Shown here in pieces: positions 31,159 to 42,856 of a stretch of DNA of 64,000 nucleotides. The stretch spans positions 427,639,479-427,703,478 of the forward strand of contig CM068369.1 in NCBI GenBank assembly GCA_034769895.1. The letters run 5' to 3'. The position numbers and the translations under genes are program-made. The stretch's first letter is position 1; each line of letters opens with the position of its first letter. The notes below the pieces were generated by a model. It did no database searches, was not told the origin of the DNA, and was given only the letters and a program-made list of their open reading frames with translations. This DNA is from Magicicada septendecula. Lineage: Eukaryota; Arthropoda; Insecta; Hemiptera; Cicadidae.

Positions 31159-33576
31159 ATGTGCAATCGACTACAGGTAATGGGCAACAACAATGAGGTA
31201 ATAAACGACAACAATAAGGTAAGTAAAGTTTTTAAATATCTTAAGTTAAAAGTTAAATTGAAGAGGGTTTTAAGTAAAATATGGTTTAATAAACAATGTC
31301 TGGATAATAATGTCATCCCAAAGTACGCTCAAGTTAAAATTAAAAATAAGAACAGTGTAGCCAAAAAAGTAAAAGAACAAAGCGAGAAGTTGTGGATAAA
31401 ACTGGAAATAAGGTCACTCTACGGCTTAATCAATAGATATAATAGGGAATTATATGACAGACACATAGAATTGTTAAGAATATACTCGTATGTAGAGTTA
31501 GAAGAAATATTATATAATTTTGGTTTGGGGTACGTGGAAAAGAAATTGGAAAATAAAAATAAAAAAATGGTAGATAAGTTAAATCAATTAATAAGAAAGA
31601 ACGAAGTAAAAGAGGAACACCTCTCTAAGAATAACTATGAAAAAAGAGTAATAAACCTTACAGAGGTGAATTTCAATACAGAAGAAAAAGAAATGTTAGC
31701 AAAAGGCTTAAAATACGCACCGCCACCAGAATTAAATCAAGAAAAAACGATTATTGAATGCGAAAGCATAATACAAAAACTAGGAAATGAAAATGATAAA
31801 AAAAGAATAAGGTGGGAAGTAGGGAATGTAGTAGATAAAATATTTAAGAAAAGTTTGTATAATTCAAAAAATGAACAAAAAATCAAATCAACTGTAACTA
31901 AACTAAAGAATAAAATTAAGAAAAATGATATTATAGTTACGAAGGCGGACAAAGGAAATACAATGGTACTACTGAGAAAGGACGAATACATAAAGAAAAC
32001 GGAAGAATTTATAAGGGAAGGACCATACGAGGAAATAAAGTATGATTATACAAGTAAGTACCAGTCAAGGATAAAACAAATGATGAAACAGATAACATTT
32101 ATAGAAGAAAGTAAGAAAAAGTATTTATTGGAAAGTAATCCAACAGCACCAACTTTTAAAAGTCAGGTTAAGATACATAAAGAAGGAAAACCAATTAGAC
32201 CGATTGTTTCTTTTATTAATGCACCTATTTATAAATTATCAAAGGAAGTTAGCAGAGTACTGAGAGAGAAATATGAATTTGGGACAAAATACAACATAGA
32301 GAATAATGTAAAATTGATAGAAAAATTAGAAAATATTAGGATTAATGTAAATACAAAATTGATATCACTGGATGTTAAGGACATGTTTACCAATATCACA
32401 GTAAATAAAGTTATTAAGTTAATAAACGATAATAATATGGGAGAATACAGGTATAAAAAGCAGTTGATGAAAGTAATTAAAGAATGTGTAAATCAGAACT
32501 ATTTTAGGTTTAATAACAAGTTTTATATACAGAAAAAAGGTTTACCTATGGGGACTTCATTATCCCCTATTCTTGCTGAAATATACATGAATGATTTTGA
32601 AAAGCAATTAATAACTTCCACTAAGTATAAAGACAATATAAAATTATGGTCTAGATACGTTGATGATGTATTCGTAATTTGGGAAGGAAGCATAGAAGAA
32701 GTGCATGAGTTTATAAATGAGGTAAATAATAAGGATAAAAACTTACAATTTAAAGAAGAGATAGGAGGTAAGAAAATAAATTACTTAGATTTGAACATAG
32801 AAATTAAGGATAATGAGAAACTACAGTTTGGGATATTTAGGAAAGAGTCGTATTCTGATATAATTATACCAAGAGAGTCTTACCACCCATATAGATATAA
32901 AATGGCGGCAATCAATACATTTTGTTACAGAGCTCAGAAGTGTTTAAAAGTGACCGAATCAAAAGATAGGGAGTTAAAAACGATAAAGGGAATTGTAAGG
33001 AATAATAATTATAACACCAACATAGTGGATAAAGTTATGAAAAGGGTTAACATACAAAAAGCTAAAATAGAACCAGAACAAAAGAATTATGCAGGGTCAT
33101 TGACATACATAGGTTCACATACTAGAAAAATTATAAAATGTTTTAATAAATATGGAGTAGATATAGCTATTAAAAAATGTGAAACGGTATTTGATAAGAT
33201 AAGGAATAAGAATATAGAAAAAATTCCAGTATTACAGAAAAGCGGAATTTATAAATTAAAATGTAAAGACTGCAACAAAGTGTACCTAGGTGAGACAGGA
33301 CGAAAATTCGTATGCAGGTTGTCTGACCACAAACGTGGAGAAGGTAATAGAACAACCAATTCGTTATACGCAAGACATTTCATAGAAGACAACCATAAGT
33401 TTGTTAATCCTTTGGAAGAATACGAAATTGTAAAAGTAGTAAATAACACAGTTGAAAGGAAGCTTAGAGAGGAGTTAGAAATATTAAAAGAAAGAGAAAA
33501 AGGGTTAGACAATTTAATTAATATTAAAATTAAATTTGATAATGAAGAAATATTTTATAACATGATTAAGAAGTAA
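31159..33576 (+). CDS. PLE copy 4: RT/GIY-YIG protein (805 aa)
   Basis: Intact ORF. It carries N44, a private K152E, T466 in motif B (GLPMGTSLSP) and F505 directly after YVDDV. T466 and F505 are shared with copy 3, suggesting local duplication or conversion. All catalytic residues are present. The 3' untranslated sequence starts TAAATTATAG where the other copies have TAAATGATAG. Confidence 0.94.
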   Translation: MCNRLQVMGNNNEVINDNNKVSKVFKYLKLKVKLKRVLSKIWFNKQCLDNNVIPKYAQVKIKNKNSVAKKVKEQSEKLWIKLEIRSLYGLINRYNRELYDRHIELLRIYSYVELEEILYNFGLGYVEKKLENKNKKMVDKLNQLIRKNEVKEEHLSKNNYEKRVINLTEVNFNTEEKEMLAKGLKYAPPPELNQEKTIIECESIIQKLGNENDKKRIRWEVGNVVDKIFKKSLYNSKNEQKIKSTVTKLKNKIKKNDIIVTKADKGNTMVLLRKDEYIKKTEEFIREGPYEEIKYDYTSKYQSRIKQMMKQITFIEESKKKYLLESNPTAPTFKSQVKIHKEGKPIRPIVSFINAPIYKLSKEVSRVLREKYEFGTKYNIENNVKLIEKLENIRINVNTKLISLDVKDMFTNITVNKVIKLINDNNMGEYRYKKQLMKVIKECVNQNYFRFNNKFYIQKKGLPMGTSLSPILAEIYMNDFEKQLITSTKYKDNIKLWSRYVDDVFVIWEGSIEEVHEFINEVNNKDKNLQFKEEIGGKKINYLDLNIEIKDNEKLQFGIFRKESYSDIIIPRESYHPYRYKMAAINTFCYRAQKCLKVTESKDRELKTIKGIVRNNNYNTNIVDKVMKRVNIQKAKIEPEQKNYAGSLTYIGSHTRKIIKCFNKYGVDIAIKKCETVFDKIRNKNIEKIPVLQKSGIYKLKCKDCNKVYLGETGRKFVCRLSDHKRGEGNRTTNSLYARHFIEDNHKFVNPLEEYEIVKVVNNTVERKLREELEILKEREKGLDNLINIKIKFDNEEIFYNMIKK

Positions 33577-33698
33577 ATTATAGAGGACAGATAGATAAGA
33601 TTAAGAATTATTTGCATAGTACTAATTGGATGGTTAAAATAAGGGTGTGTGACTGACCCACGTGTGTGGAGAGGAAGTAGGGTAAGTTTAAAAGGATG

Positions 33699-33731
33699 CA
33701 CGCACACGCACACACACACACACACACACAC
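33699..33731 (+). repeat. (CA)n microsatellite, spacer 4-5
   Basis: About 33 bp, among the shortest, with two early G interruptions. Confidence 0.95.
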
Positions 33732-33886
33732 TGAAACACAAGGAATTTGCTAGAAAAATATGTAACTGTACAGATGGTGTGGGACAGGGTTTAGGGGGTG
33801 GGGAAGGGCCATTATATTATAGCTTGTTGTGTGTGAGCAGGGTGGGGGAGAGGGGTGAAGGGTTTGTTTTTAAAATAATTTCTGCC

Positions 33887-33936
33887 TATTCCGATCTGAC
33901 GATGGGCTGTGAGGCTTGAAAGCGCTAATCGGGATA
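33887..33936 (+). ncRNA. hammerhead ribozyme, PLE copy 5
   Basis: Intact core and stem I. The predicted cut is after 33927. Confidence 0.8.
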
Positions 33937-34022
33937 ATTTTTATATAGTGGTGTGCAACTGTGATCATTCTGATTGTGATTTCAACCACTAACACAAATT
34001 TCTTCATTAAACGTCTGTTAAG

Positions 34023-36440
34023 ATGTGCAATCGACTACAGGTAATGGGCAACAACAATGAGGTAATAAACGACAACAATAAGGTAAGTAAAGTTTTTAAA
34101 TATCTTAAGTTAAAAGTTAAATTGAAGAGGGTTTTAAGTAAAATATGGTTTCATAAACAATGTCTGGATAATAATGTCATCCCAAAGTACGGTCAAGTTA
34201 AAATTAAAAATAAGAACAGTGTAGCCAAAAAAGTAAAAGAACAAAGCGAGAAGTTGTGGATAAAACTGGAAATAAGGTCACTCTACGGCTTAATCAATAG
34301 ATATAATAGGGAATTATATGACAGACACATAGAATTGTTAAGAATATACTCGTATGTAGAGTTAGAAGAAATATTATATAATTTTGGTTTGGGGTACGTG
34401 GAAAAGAAATTGGAAAATAAAAATAAAAAAATGGTAGATAAGTTAAATCAATTAATAAGAAAGAACGAAGTAAAAAAGGAACACCTCTCTAAGAATAACT
34501 ATGAAAAAAGAGTAATAAACCTTACAGAGGTGAATTTCAATACAGAAGAAAAAGAAATGTTAGCAAAAGGCTTAAAATACGCACCGCCACCAGAATTAAA
34601 TCAAGAAAAAACGATTATTGAATGCAAAAGCATAATACAAAAACTAGGAAATGAAAATGATAAAAAAAGAATAAGGTGGGAAGTAGGGAATGTAGTAGAT
34701 AAAATATTTAAGAAAAGTTTGTATAATTCAAAAAATGAACAAAAAATCAAATCAACTGTAACTAAACTAAAGAATAAAATAAAGAAAAATGATATTATAG
34801 TTACGAAGGCGGACAAAGGAAATACAATGGTACTACTGAGAAAGGACGAATACATAAAGAAAACGGAAGAATTTATAAGGGAAGGACCATACGAGGAAAT
34901 AAAGTATGATTATACAAGTAAGTACCAGTCAAGGATAAAACAAATGATGAAACTGATAACATTTATAGAAGAAAGTAAGAAAAAGTATTTATTGGAAAGT
35001 AATCCAACAGCACCAACTTTTAAAAGTCAGGTTAAGATACATAAAGAAGGAAAACCAATTAGACCGATTGTTTCTTTTATTAATGCACCTATTTATAAAT
35101 TATCAAAGGAAGTTAGCAGAGTACTGAGAGAGAAATATGAATTTGGGACAAAATACAACATAGAGAATAATGTAAAATTGATAGAAAAATTAGAAAATAT
35201 TAGGATTAATGTAAATACAAAATTGATATCACTGGATGATAAGGACATGTTTACCAATATCACAGTAAATAAAGTTATTAAGTTAATAAACGATAATAAT
35301 ATGGGAGAATACAGGTATAAAAAGCAGTTGATGAAAGTAATTAAAGAATGTGTAAATCAGAACTATTTTAGGTTTAATAACAAGTTTTATATACAGAAAA
35401 AAGGTTTACCTATGGGGTCTTCATTATCCCCTATTCTTGCTGAAATATACATGAATGATTTTGAAAAGCAATTAATAACTTCCACTAAGTATAAAGACAA
35501 TATAAAATTATGGTCTAGATACGTTGATGATGTATTAGTAATTTGGGAAGGAAGCATAGAAGAAGTGCATGAGTTTATAAATGAGGTAAATAATAAGGAT
35601 AAAAACTTACAATTTAAAGAAGAGATAGGAGGTAAGAAAATAAATTACTTAGATTTGAACATAGAAATTAAGGATAATGAGAAACTACAGTTTGGGATAT
35701 TTAGGAAAGAGTCGTATTCTGATATAATTATACCAAGAGAGTCTTACCACCCATATAGATATAAAATGGCGGCAATCAATACATTTTGTTACAGAGCTCA
35801 GAAGTGTTTAAAAGTGACCGAATCAAAAGATAGGGAGTTAAAAGCGATAAAGGGAATTGTAAGGAATAATAATTATAACACCAACATAGTGGATAAAGTT
35901 ATGAAAAGGGTTAACATACAAAAAGCTAAAATAGAACCAGAACAAAAGAATTATGCAGGGTCATTGACATACATAGGTTCACATACTAGAAAAATTATAA
36001 AATGTTTTAATAAATATGGAGTAGATATAGCTATTAAAAAATGTGAAACGGTATTTGATAAGATAAGGAATAAGAATATAGAAAAAATTCCAGTATTACA
36101 GAAAAGCGGAATTTATAAATTAAAATGTAAAGACTGCAACAAAGTGTACCTAGGTGAGACAGGACGAAAATTCGTATGCAGGTTGTCTGACCACAAACGT
36201 GGAGAAGGTAATAGAACAACCAATTCGTTATATGCAAGACATTTCATAGAAGACAACCATAAGTTTGTTAATCCTTTGGAAGAATACGAAATTGTAAAAG
36301 TAGTAAATAACACAGTTGAAAGGAAGCTTAGAGAGGAGTTAGAAATATTAAAAGAAAGAGAAAAAGGGTTAGACAATTTAATTAATATTAAAATTAAATT
36401 TGATAATGAAGAAATATTTTATAACATGATTAAGAAGTAA
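34023..36440 (+). CDS. PLE copy 5: RT/GIY-YIG protein (805 aa), motif A altered
   Basis: Intact ORF with private changes A57G, E202K, V406D and T608A. V406D (SLDDKDM) puts an extra acidic residue next to the catalytic Asp405 of RT motif A and may impair polymerisation. It shares L311 with copies 2 and 11. Confidence 0.94.
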   Translation: MCNRLQVMGNNNEVINDNNKVSKVFKYLKLKVKLKRVLSKIWFHKQCLDNNVIPKYGQVKIKNKNSVAKKVKEQSEKLWIKLEIRSLYGLINRYNRELYDRHIELLRIYSYVELEEILYNFGLGYVEKKLENKNKKMVDKLNQLIRKNEVKKEHLSKNNYEKRVINLTEVNFNTEEKEMLAKGLKYAPPPELNQEKTIIECKSIIQKLGNENDKKRIRWEVGNVVDKIFKKSLYNSKNEQKIKSTVTKLKNKIKKNDIIVTKADKGNTMVLLRKDEYIKKTEEFIREGPYEEIKYDYTSKYQSRIKQMMKLITFIEESKKKYLLESNPTAPTFKSQVKIHKEGKPIRPIVSFINAPIYKLSKEVSRVLREKYEFGTKYNIENNVKLIEKLENIRINVNTKLISLDDKDMFTNITVNKVIKLINDNNMGEYRYKKQLMKVIKECVNQNYFRFNNKFYIQKKGLPMGSSLSPILAEIYMNDFEKQLITSTKYKDNIKLWSRYVDDVLVIWEGSIEEVHEFINEVNNKDKNLQFKEEIGGKKINYLDLNIEIKDNEKLQFGIFRKESYSDIIIPRESYHPYRYKMAAINTFCYRAQKCLKVTESKDRELKAIKGIVRNNNYNTNIVDKVMKRVNIQKAKIEPEQKNYAGSLTYIGSHTRKIIKCFNKYGVDIAIKKCETVFDKIRNKNIEKIPVLQKSGIYKLKCKDCNKVYLGETGRKFVCRLSDHKRGEGNRTTNSLYARHFIEDNHKFVNPLEEYEIVKVVNNTVERKLREELEILKEREKGLDNLINIKIKFDNEEIFYNMIKK

Positions 36441-36561
36441 ATGATAGAGGACAGATAGATAAGATTAAGAATTATTTGCATAGTACTAATTGGATGGTTA
36501 AAATAAGGGTGTGTGACTGACCCACGTGTGTGGAGAGGAAGTAGGGTAAGTTTAAAAGGAT

Positions 36562-36562
<1 letters not shown>

Positions 36563-36647
<85 letters not shown>
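36563..36647 (+). repeat. (CA)n microsatellite, spacer 5-6
   Basis: About 85 bp of pure CA. Confidence 0.95.
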
Positions 36648-36649
<2 letters not shown>

Positions 36650-36802
36650 AAACACAAGGAATTTGCTAGAAAAATATGTAACTGTACAGATGGTGTGGGA
36701 CAGGGTTTAGGGGGTGGGGAAGGGCCATTATATTATAGCTTGTTGTGTGTGAGCAGGGTGGGGGAGAGGGGTGAAGGGTTTGTTTTTAAAATAATTTCTG
36801 CC

Positions 36803-36852
36803 TATTCCGATCTGACGATGGGCTGTGAGGCTTGAAAGCGCTAATCGGGATA
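36803..36852 (+). ncRNA. hammerhead ribozyme, PLE copy 6
   Basis: Intact core and stem I. The predicted cut is after 36843. Confidence 0.8.
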
Positions 36853-36938
36853 ATTTTTATATAGTGGTGTGCAACTGTGATCATTCTCATTGTGATTTCA
36901 ACCACTAACACAAATTTCTTCATTAAACGTCTGTTAAG

Positions 36939-39356
36939 ATGTGCAATCGACTACAGGTAATGGGCAACAACAATGAGGTAATAAACGACAACAATAAGGT
37001 AAGTAAAGTTTTTAAATATCTTAAGTTAAAAGTTAAATTGAAGAGGGTTTTAAGTAAAATATGGTTTAATAAACAATGTCTGGATAATAATGTCATCCCA
37101 AAGTACGCTCAAGTTAAAATTAAAAATAAGAACAGTGTAGCCAAAAAAGTAAAAGAACAAAGCGAGAAGTTGTGGATAAAACTGGAAATAAGGTCACTCT
37201 ACGGCTTAATCAATAGATATAATAGGGAATTATATGACAGACACATAGAATTGTTAAGAATATACTCGTATGTAGAGTTAGAAGAAATATTATATAATTT
37301 TGGTTTGGGGTACGTGGAAAAGAAATTGGAAAATAAAAATAAAAAAATGGTAGATAAGTTAAATCAATTAATAAGAAAGAACGAAGTAAAAAAGGAACAC
37401 CTCTCTAAGAATAACTATGAAAAAAGAGTAATAAACCTTACAGAGGTGAATTTCAATACAGAAGAAAAAGAAATGTTAGCAAAAGGCTTAAAATACGCAC
37501 CGCCACCAGAATTAAATCAAGAAAAAACGATTATTGAATGCGAAAGCATAATACAAAAACTAGGAAATGAAAATGATAAAAAAAGAATAAGGTGGGAAGT
37601 AGGGAATGTAGTAGATAAAATATTTAAGAAAAGTTTGTATAATTCAAAAAATGAACAAAAAATCAAATCAACTGTAACTAAACTAAAGAATAAAATTAAG
37701 AAAAATGATATTATAGTTACGAAGGCGGACAAAGGAAATACAATGGTACTACTGAGAAAGGACGAATACATAAAGAAAACGGAAGAATTTATAAGGGAAG
37801 GACCATACGAGGAAATAAAGTATGATTATACAAGTAAGTACCAGTCAAGGATAAAACAAATGATGAAACAGATAACATTTATAGAAGAAAGTAAGAAAAA
37901 GTATTTATTGGAAAGTAATCCAACAGCACCAACTTTTAAAAGTCAGGTTAAGATACATAAAGAAGGAAAACCAATTAGACCGATTGTTTCTTTTATTAAT
38001 GCACCTATTTATAAATTATCAAAGGAAGTTAGCAGAGTACTGAGAGAGAAATATGAATTTGGGACAAAATACAACATAGAGAATAATGTAAAATTGATAG
38101 AAAAATTAGAAAATATTAGGATTAATGTAAATACAAAATTGATATCACTGGATGTTAAGGACATGTTTACCAATATCACAGTAAATAAAGTTATTAAGTT
38201 AATAAACGATAATAATATGGGAGAATACAGGTATAAAAAGCAGTTGATGAAAGTAATTAAAGAATGTGTAAATCAGAACTATTTTAGGTTTAATAACAAG
38301 TTTTATATACAGAAAAAAGGTTTACCTATGGGGTCTTCATTATCCCCTATTCTTGCTGAAATATACATGAATGATTTTGAAAAGCAATTAATAACTTCCA
38401 CTAAGTATAAAGACAATATAAAATTATGGTCTAGATACGTTGATGATGTATTCGTAATTTGGGAAGGAAGCATAGAAGAAGTGCATGAGTTTATAAATGA
38501 GGTAAATAATAAGGATAAAAACTTACAATTTAAAGAAGAGATAGGAGGTAAGAAAATAAATTACTTAGATTTGAACATAGAAATTAAGGATAATGAGAAA
38601 CTACAGTTTGGGATATTTAGGAAAGAGTCGTATTCTGATATAATTATACCAAGAGAGTCTTACCACCCATATAGATATAAAATGGCGGCAATCAATACAT
38701 TTTGTTACAGAGCTCAGAAGTGTTTAAAAGTGACCGAATCAAAAGATAGGGAGTTAAAAACGATAAAGGGAATTGTAAGGAATAATAATTATAACACCAA
38801 CATAGTGGATAAAGTTATGAAAAGGGTTAACATACAAAAAGCTAAAATAGAACCAGAACAAAAGAATTATGCAGGGTCATTGACATACATAGGTTCACAT
38901 ACTAGAAAAATTATAAAATGTTTTAATAAATATGGAGTAGATATAGCTATTAAAAAATGTGAAACGGTATTTGATAAGATAAGGAATAAGAATATAGAAA
39001 AAATTCCAGTATTACAGAAAAGCGGAATTTATAAATTAAAATGTAAAGACTGCAACAAAGTGTACCTAGGTGAGACAGGACGAAAATTCGTATGCAGGTT
39101 GTCTGACCACAAACGTGGAGAAGGTAATAGAACAACCAATTCGTTATATGCAAGACATTTCATAGAAGACAACCATAAGTTTGTTAATCCTTTGGAAGAA
39201 TACGAAATTGTAAAAGTAGTAAATAACACAGTTGAAAGGAAGCTTAGAGAGGAGTTAGAAATATTAAAAGAAAGAGAAAAAGGGTTAGACAATTTAATTA
39301 ATATTAAAATTAAATTTGATAATGAAGAAATATTTTATAACATGATTAAGAAGTAA
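36939..39356 (+). CDS. PLE copy 6: RT/GIY-YIG protein (805 aa)
   Basis: Intact ORF with N44, N132, Q143, S466 and F505. The translated protein looks identical to that of copy 7. The DNA differs at least at one synonymous Ile codon (AAAATTAAG here, AAAATAAAG in copy 7). Confidence 0.95.
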   Translation: MCNRLQVMGNNNEVINDNNKVSKVFKYLKLKVKLKRVLSKIWFNKQCLDNNVIPKYAQVKIKNKNSVAKKVKEQSEKLWIKLEIRSLYGLINRYNRELYDRHIELLRIYSYVELEEILYNFGLGYVEKKLENKNKKMVDKLNQLIRKNEVKKEHLSKNNYEKRVINLTEVNFNTEEKEMLAKGLKYAPPPELNQEKTIIECESIIQKLGNENDKKRIRWEVGNVVDKIFKKSLYNSKNEQKIKSTVTKLKNKIKKNDIIVTKADKGNTMVLLRKDEYIKKTEEFIREGPYEEIKYDYTSKYQSRIKQMMKQITFIEESKKKYLLESNPTAPTFKSQVKIHKEGKPIRPIVSFINAPIYKLSKEVSRVLREKYEFGTKYNIENNVKLIEKLENIRINVNTKLISLDVKDMFTNITVNKVIKLINDNNMGEYRYKKQLMKVIKECVNQNYFRFNNKFYIQKKGLPMGSSLSPILAEIYMNDFEKQLITSTKYKDNIKLWSRYVDDVFVIWEGSIEEVHEFINEVNNKDKNLQFKEEIGGKKINYLDLNIEIKDNEKLQFGIFRKESYSDIIIPRESYHPYRYKMAAINTFCYRAQKCLKVTESKDRELKTIKGIVRNNNYNTNIVDKVMKRVNIQKAKIEPEQKNYAGSLTYIGSHTRKIIKCFNKYGVDIAIKKCETVFDKIRNKNIEKIPVLQKSGIYKLKCKDCNKVYLGETGRKFVCRLSDHKRGEGNRTTNSLYARHFIEDNHKFVNPLEEYEIVKVVNNTVERKLREELEILKEREKGLDNLINIKIKFDNEEIFYNMIKK

Positions 39357-39477
39357 ATGATAGAGGACAGATAGATAAGATTAAGAATTATTTGCATAGT
39401 ACTAATTGGATGGTTAAAATAAGGGTGTGTGACTGACCCACGTGTGTGGAGAGGAAGTAGGGTAAGTTTAAAAGGAT

Positions 39478-39609
<132 letters not shown>

Positions 39610-39762
39610 AAACACAAGGAATTTGCTAGAAAAATATGTAACTGTACAGATGGTGTGGGACAGGGTTTAGGGGGTGGGGAAGGGCCATTATATTATAGCT
39701 TGTTGTGTGTGAGCAGGGTGGGGGAGAGGGGTGAAGGGTTTGTTTTTAAAATAATTTCTGCC

Positions 39763-39812
39763 TATTCCGATCTGACGATGGGCTGTGAGGCTTGAAAGCG
39801 CTAATCGGGATA
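39763..39812 (+). ncRNA. hammerhead ribozyme, PLE copy 7
   Basis: Intact core and stem I. The predicted cut is after 39803. Confidence 0.8.
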
Positions 39813-39898
39813 ATTTTTATATAGTGGTGTGCAACTGTGATCATTCTCATTGTGATTTCAACCACTAACACAAATTTCTTCATTAAACGTCTGTTAAG

Positions 39899-42316
39899 AT
39901 GTGCAATCGACTACAGGTAATGGGCAACAACAATGAGGTAATAAACGACAACAATAAGGTAAGTAAAGTTTTTAAATATCTTAAGTTAAAAGTTAAATTG
40001 AAGAGGGTTTTAAGTAAAATATGGTTTAATAAACAATGTCTGGATAATAATGTCATCCCAAAGTACGCTCAAGTTAAAATTAAAAATAAGAACAGTGTAG
40101 CCAAAAAAGTAAAAGAACAAAGCGAGAAGTTGTGGATAAAACTGGAAATAAGGTCACTCTACGGCTTAATCAATAGATATAATAGGGAATTATATGACAG
40201 ACACATAGAATTGTTAAGAATATACTCGTATGTAGAGTTAGAAGAAATATTATATAATTTTGGTTTGGGGTACGTGGAAAAGAAATTGGAAAATAAAAAT
40301 AAAAAAATGGTAGATAAGTTAAATCAATTAATAAGAAAGAACGAAGTAAAAAAGGAACACCTCTCTAAGAATAACTATGAAAAAAGAGTAATAAACCTTA
40401 CAGAGGTGAATTTCAATACAGAAGAAAAAGAAATGTTAGCAAAAGGCTTAAAATACGCACCGCCACCAGAATTAAATCAAGAAAAAACGATTATTGAATG
40501 CGAAAGCATAATACAAAAACTAGGAAATGAAAATGATAAAAAAAGAATAAGGTGGGAAGTAGGGAATGTAGTAGATAAAATATTTAAGAAAAGTTTGTAT
40601 AATTCAAAAAATGAACAAAAAATCAAATCAACTGTAACTAAACTAAAGAATAAAATAAAGAAAAATGATATTATAGTTACGAAGGCGGACAAAGGAAATA
40701 CAATGGTACTACTGAGAAAGGACGAATACATAAAGAAAACGGAAGAATTTATAAGGGAAGGACCATACGAGGAAATAAAGTATGATTATACAAGTAAGTA
40801 CCAGTCAAGGATAAAACAAATGATGAAACAGATAACATTTATAGAAGAAAGTAAGAAAAAGTATTTATTGGAAAGTAATCCAACAGCACCAACTTTTAAA
40901 AGTCAGGTTAAGATACATAAAGAAGGAAAACCAATTAGACCGATTGTTTCTTTTATTAATGCACCTATTTATAAATTATCAAAGGAAGTTAGCAGAGTAC
41001 TGAGAGAGAAATATGAATTTGGGACAAAATACAACATAGAGAATAATGTAAAATTGATAGAAAAATTAGAAAATATTAGGATTAATGTAAATACAAAATT
41101 GATATCACTGGATGTTAAGGACATGTTTACCAATATCACAGTAAATAAAGTTATTAAGTTAATAAACGATAATAATATGGGAGAATACAGGTATAAAAAG
41201 CAGTTGATGAAAGTAATTAAAGAATGTGTAAATCAGAACTATTTTAGGTTTAATAACAAGTTTTATATACAGAAAAAAGGTTTACCTATGGGGTCTTCAT
41301 TATCCCCTATTCTTGCTGAAATATACATGAATGATTTTGAAAAGCAATTAATAACTTCCACTAAGTATAAAGACAATATAAAATTATGGTCTAGATACGT
41401 TGATGATGTATTCGTAATTTGGGAAGGAAGCATAGAAGAAGTGCATGAGTTTATAAATGAGGTAAATAATAAGGATAAAAACTTACAATTTAAAGAAGAG
41501 ATAGGAGGTAAGAAAATAAATTACTTAGATTTGAACATAGAAATTAAGGATAATGAGAAACTACAGTTTGGGATATTTAGGAAAGAGTCGTATTCTGATA
41601 TAATTATACCAAGAGAGTCTTACCACCCATATAGATATAAAATGGCGGCAATCAATACATTTTGTTACAGAGCTCAGAAGTGTTTAAAAGTGACCGAATC
41701 AAAAGATAGGGAGTTAAAAACGATAAAGGGAATTGTAAGGAATAATAATTATAACACCAACATAGTGGATAAAGTTATGAAAAGGGTTAACATACAAAAA
41801 GCTAAAATAGAACCAGAACAAAAGAATTATGCAGGGTCATTGACATACATAGGTTCACATACTAGAAAAATTATAAAATGTTTTAATAAATATGGAGTAG
41901 ATATAGCTATTAAAAAATGTGAAACGGTATTTGATAAGATAAGGAATAAGAATATAGAAAAAATTCCAGTATTACAGAAAAGCGGAATTTATAAATTAAA
42001 ATGTAAAGACTGCAACAAAGTGTACCTAGGTGAGACAGGACGAAAATTCGTATGCAGGTTGTCTGACCACAAACGTGGAGAAGGTAATAGAACAACCAAT
42101 TCGTTATATGCAAGACATTTCATAGAAGACAACCATAAGTTTGTTAATCCTTTGGAAGAATACGAAATTGTAAAAGTAGTAAATAACACAGTTGAAAGGA
42201 AGCTTAGAGAGGAGTTAGAAATATTAAAAGAAAGAGAAAAAGGGTTAGACAATTTAATTAATATTAAAATTAAATTTGATAATGAAGAAATATTTTATAA
42301 CATGATTAAGAAGTAA
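39899..42316 (+). CDS. PLE copy 7: RT/GIY-YIG protein (805 aa)
   Basis: Intact ORF with the same protein variants as copy 6. The (CA)n tracts on both sides are long and uninterrupted (129 and 127 bp), so copies 6 to 8 probably arose together. Confidence 0.95.
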   Translation: MCNRLQVMGNNNEVINDNNKVSKVFKYLKLKVKLKRVLSKIWFNKQCLDNNVIPKYAQVKIKNKNSVAKKVKEQSEKLWIKLEIRSLYGLINRYNRELYDRHIELLRIYSYVELEEILYNFGLGYVEKKLENKNKKMVDKLNQLIRKNEVKKEHLSKNNYEKRVINLTEVNFNTEEKEMLAKGLKYAPPPELNQEKTIIECESIIQKLGNENDKKRIRWEVGNVVDKIFKKSLYNSKNEQKIKSTVTKLKNKIKKNDIIVTKADKGNTMVLLRKDEYIKKTEEFIREGPYEEIKYDYTSKYQSRIKQMMKQITFIEESKKKYLLESNPTAPTFKSQVKIHKEGKPIRPIVSFINAPIYKLSKEVSRVLREKYEFGTKYNIENNVKLIEKLENIRINVNTKLISLDVKDMFTNITVNKVIKLINDNNMGEYRYKKQLMKVIKECVNQNYFRFNNKFYIQKKGLPMGSSLSPILAEIYMNDFEKQLITSTKYKDNIKLWSRYVDDVFVIWEGSIEEVHEFINEVNNKDKNLQFKEEIGGKKINYLDLNIEIKDNEKLQFGIFRKESYSDIIIPRESYHPYRYKMAAINTFCYRAQKCLKVTESKDRELKTIKGIVRNNNYNTNIVDKVMKRVNIQKAKIEPEQKNYAGSLTYIGSHTRKIIKCFNKYGVDIAIKKCETVFDKIRNKNIEKIPVLQKSGIYKLKCKDCNKVYLGETGRKFVCRLSDHKRGEGNRTTNSLYARHFIEDNHKFVNPLEEYEIVKVVNNTVERKLREELEILKEREKGLDNLINIKIKFDNEEIFYNMIKK

Positions 42317-42437
42317 ATGATAGAGGACAGATAGATAAGATTAAGAATTATTTGCATAGTACTAATTGGATGGTTAAAATAAGGGTGTGTGACTGACCCA
42401 CGTGTGTGGAGAGGAAGTAGGGTAAGTTTAAAAGGAT

Positions 42438-42567
<130 letters not shown>

Positions 42568-42720
42568 AAACACAAGGAATTTGCTAGAAAAATATGTAAC
42601 TGTACAGATGGTGTGGGACAGGGTTTAGGGGGTGGGGAAGGGCCATTATATTAAAGCTTGTTGTGTGTGAGCAGGGTGGGGGAGAGGGGTGAAGGGTTTG
42701 TTTTTAAAATAATTTCTGCC

Positions 42721-42770
42721 TATTCCGATCTGACGATGGGCTGTGAGGCTTGAAAGCGCTAATCGGGATA
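42721..42770 (+). ncRNA. hammerhead ribozyme, PLE copy 8
   Basis: Intact core and stem I. The predicted cut is after 42761. Upstream, ATATTAAAGC replaces the usual ATATTATAGC. Confidence 0.8.
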
Positions 42771-42856
42771 ATTTTTATATAGTGGTGTGCAACTGTGATC
42801 ATTCTCATTGTGATTTCAACCACTAACACAAATTTCTTCATTAAACGTCTGTTAAG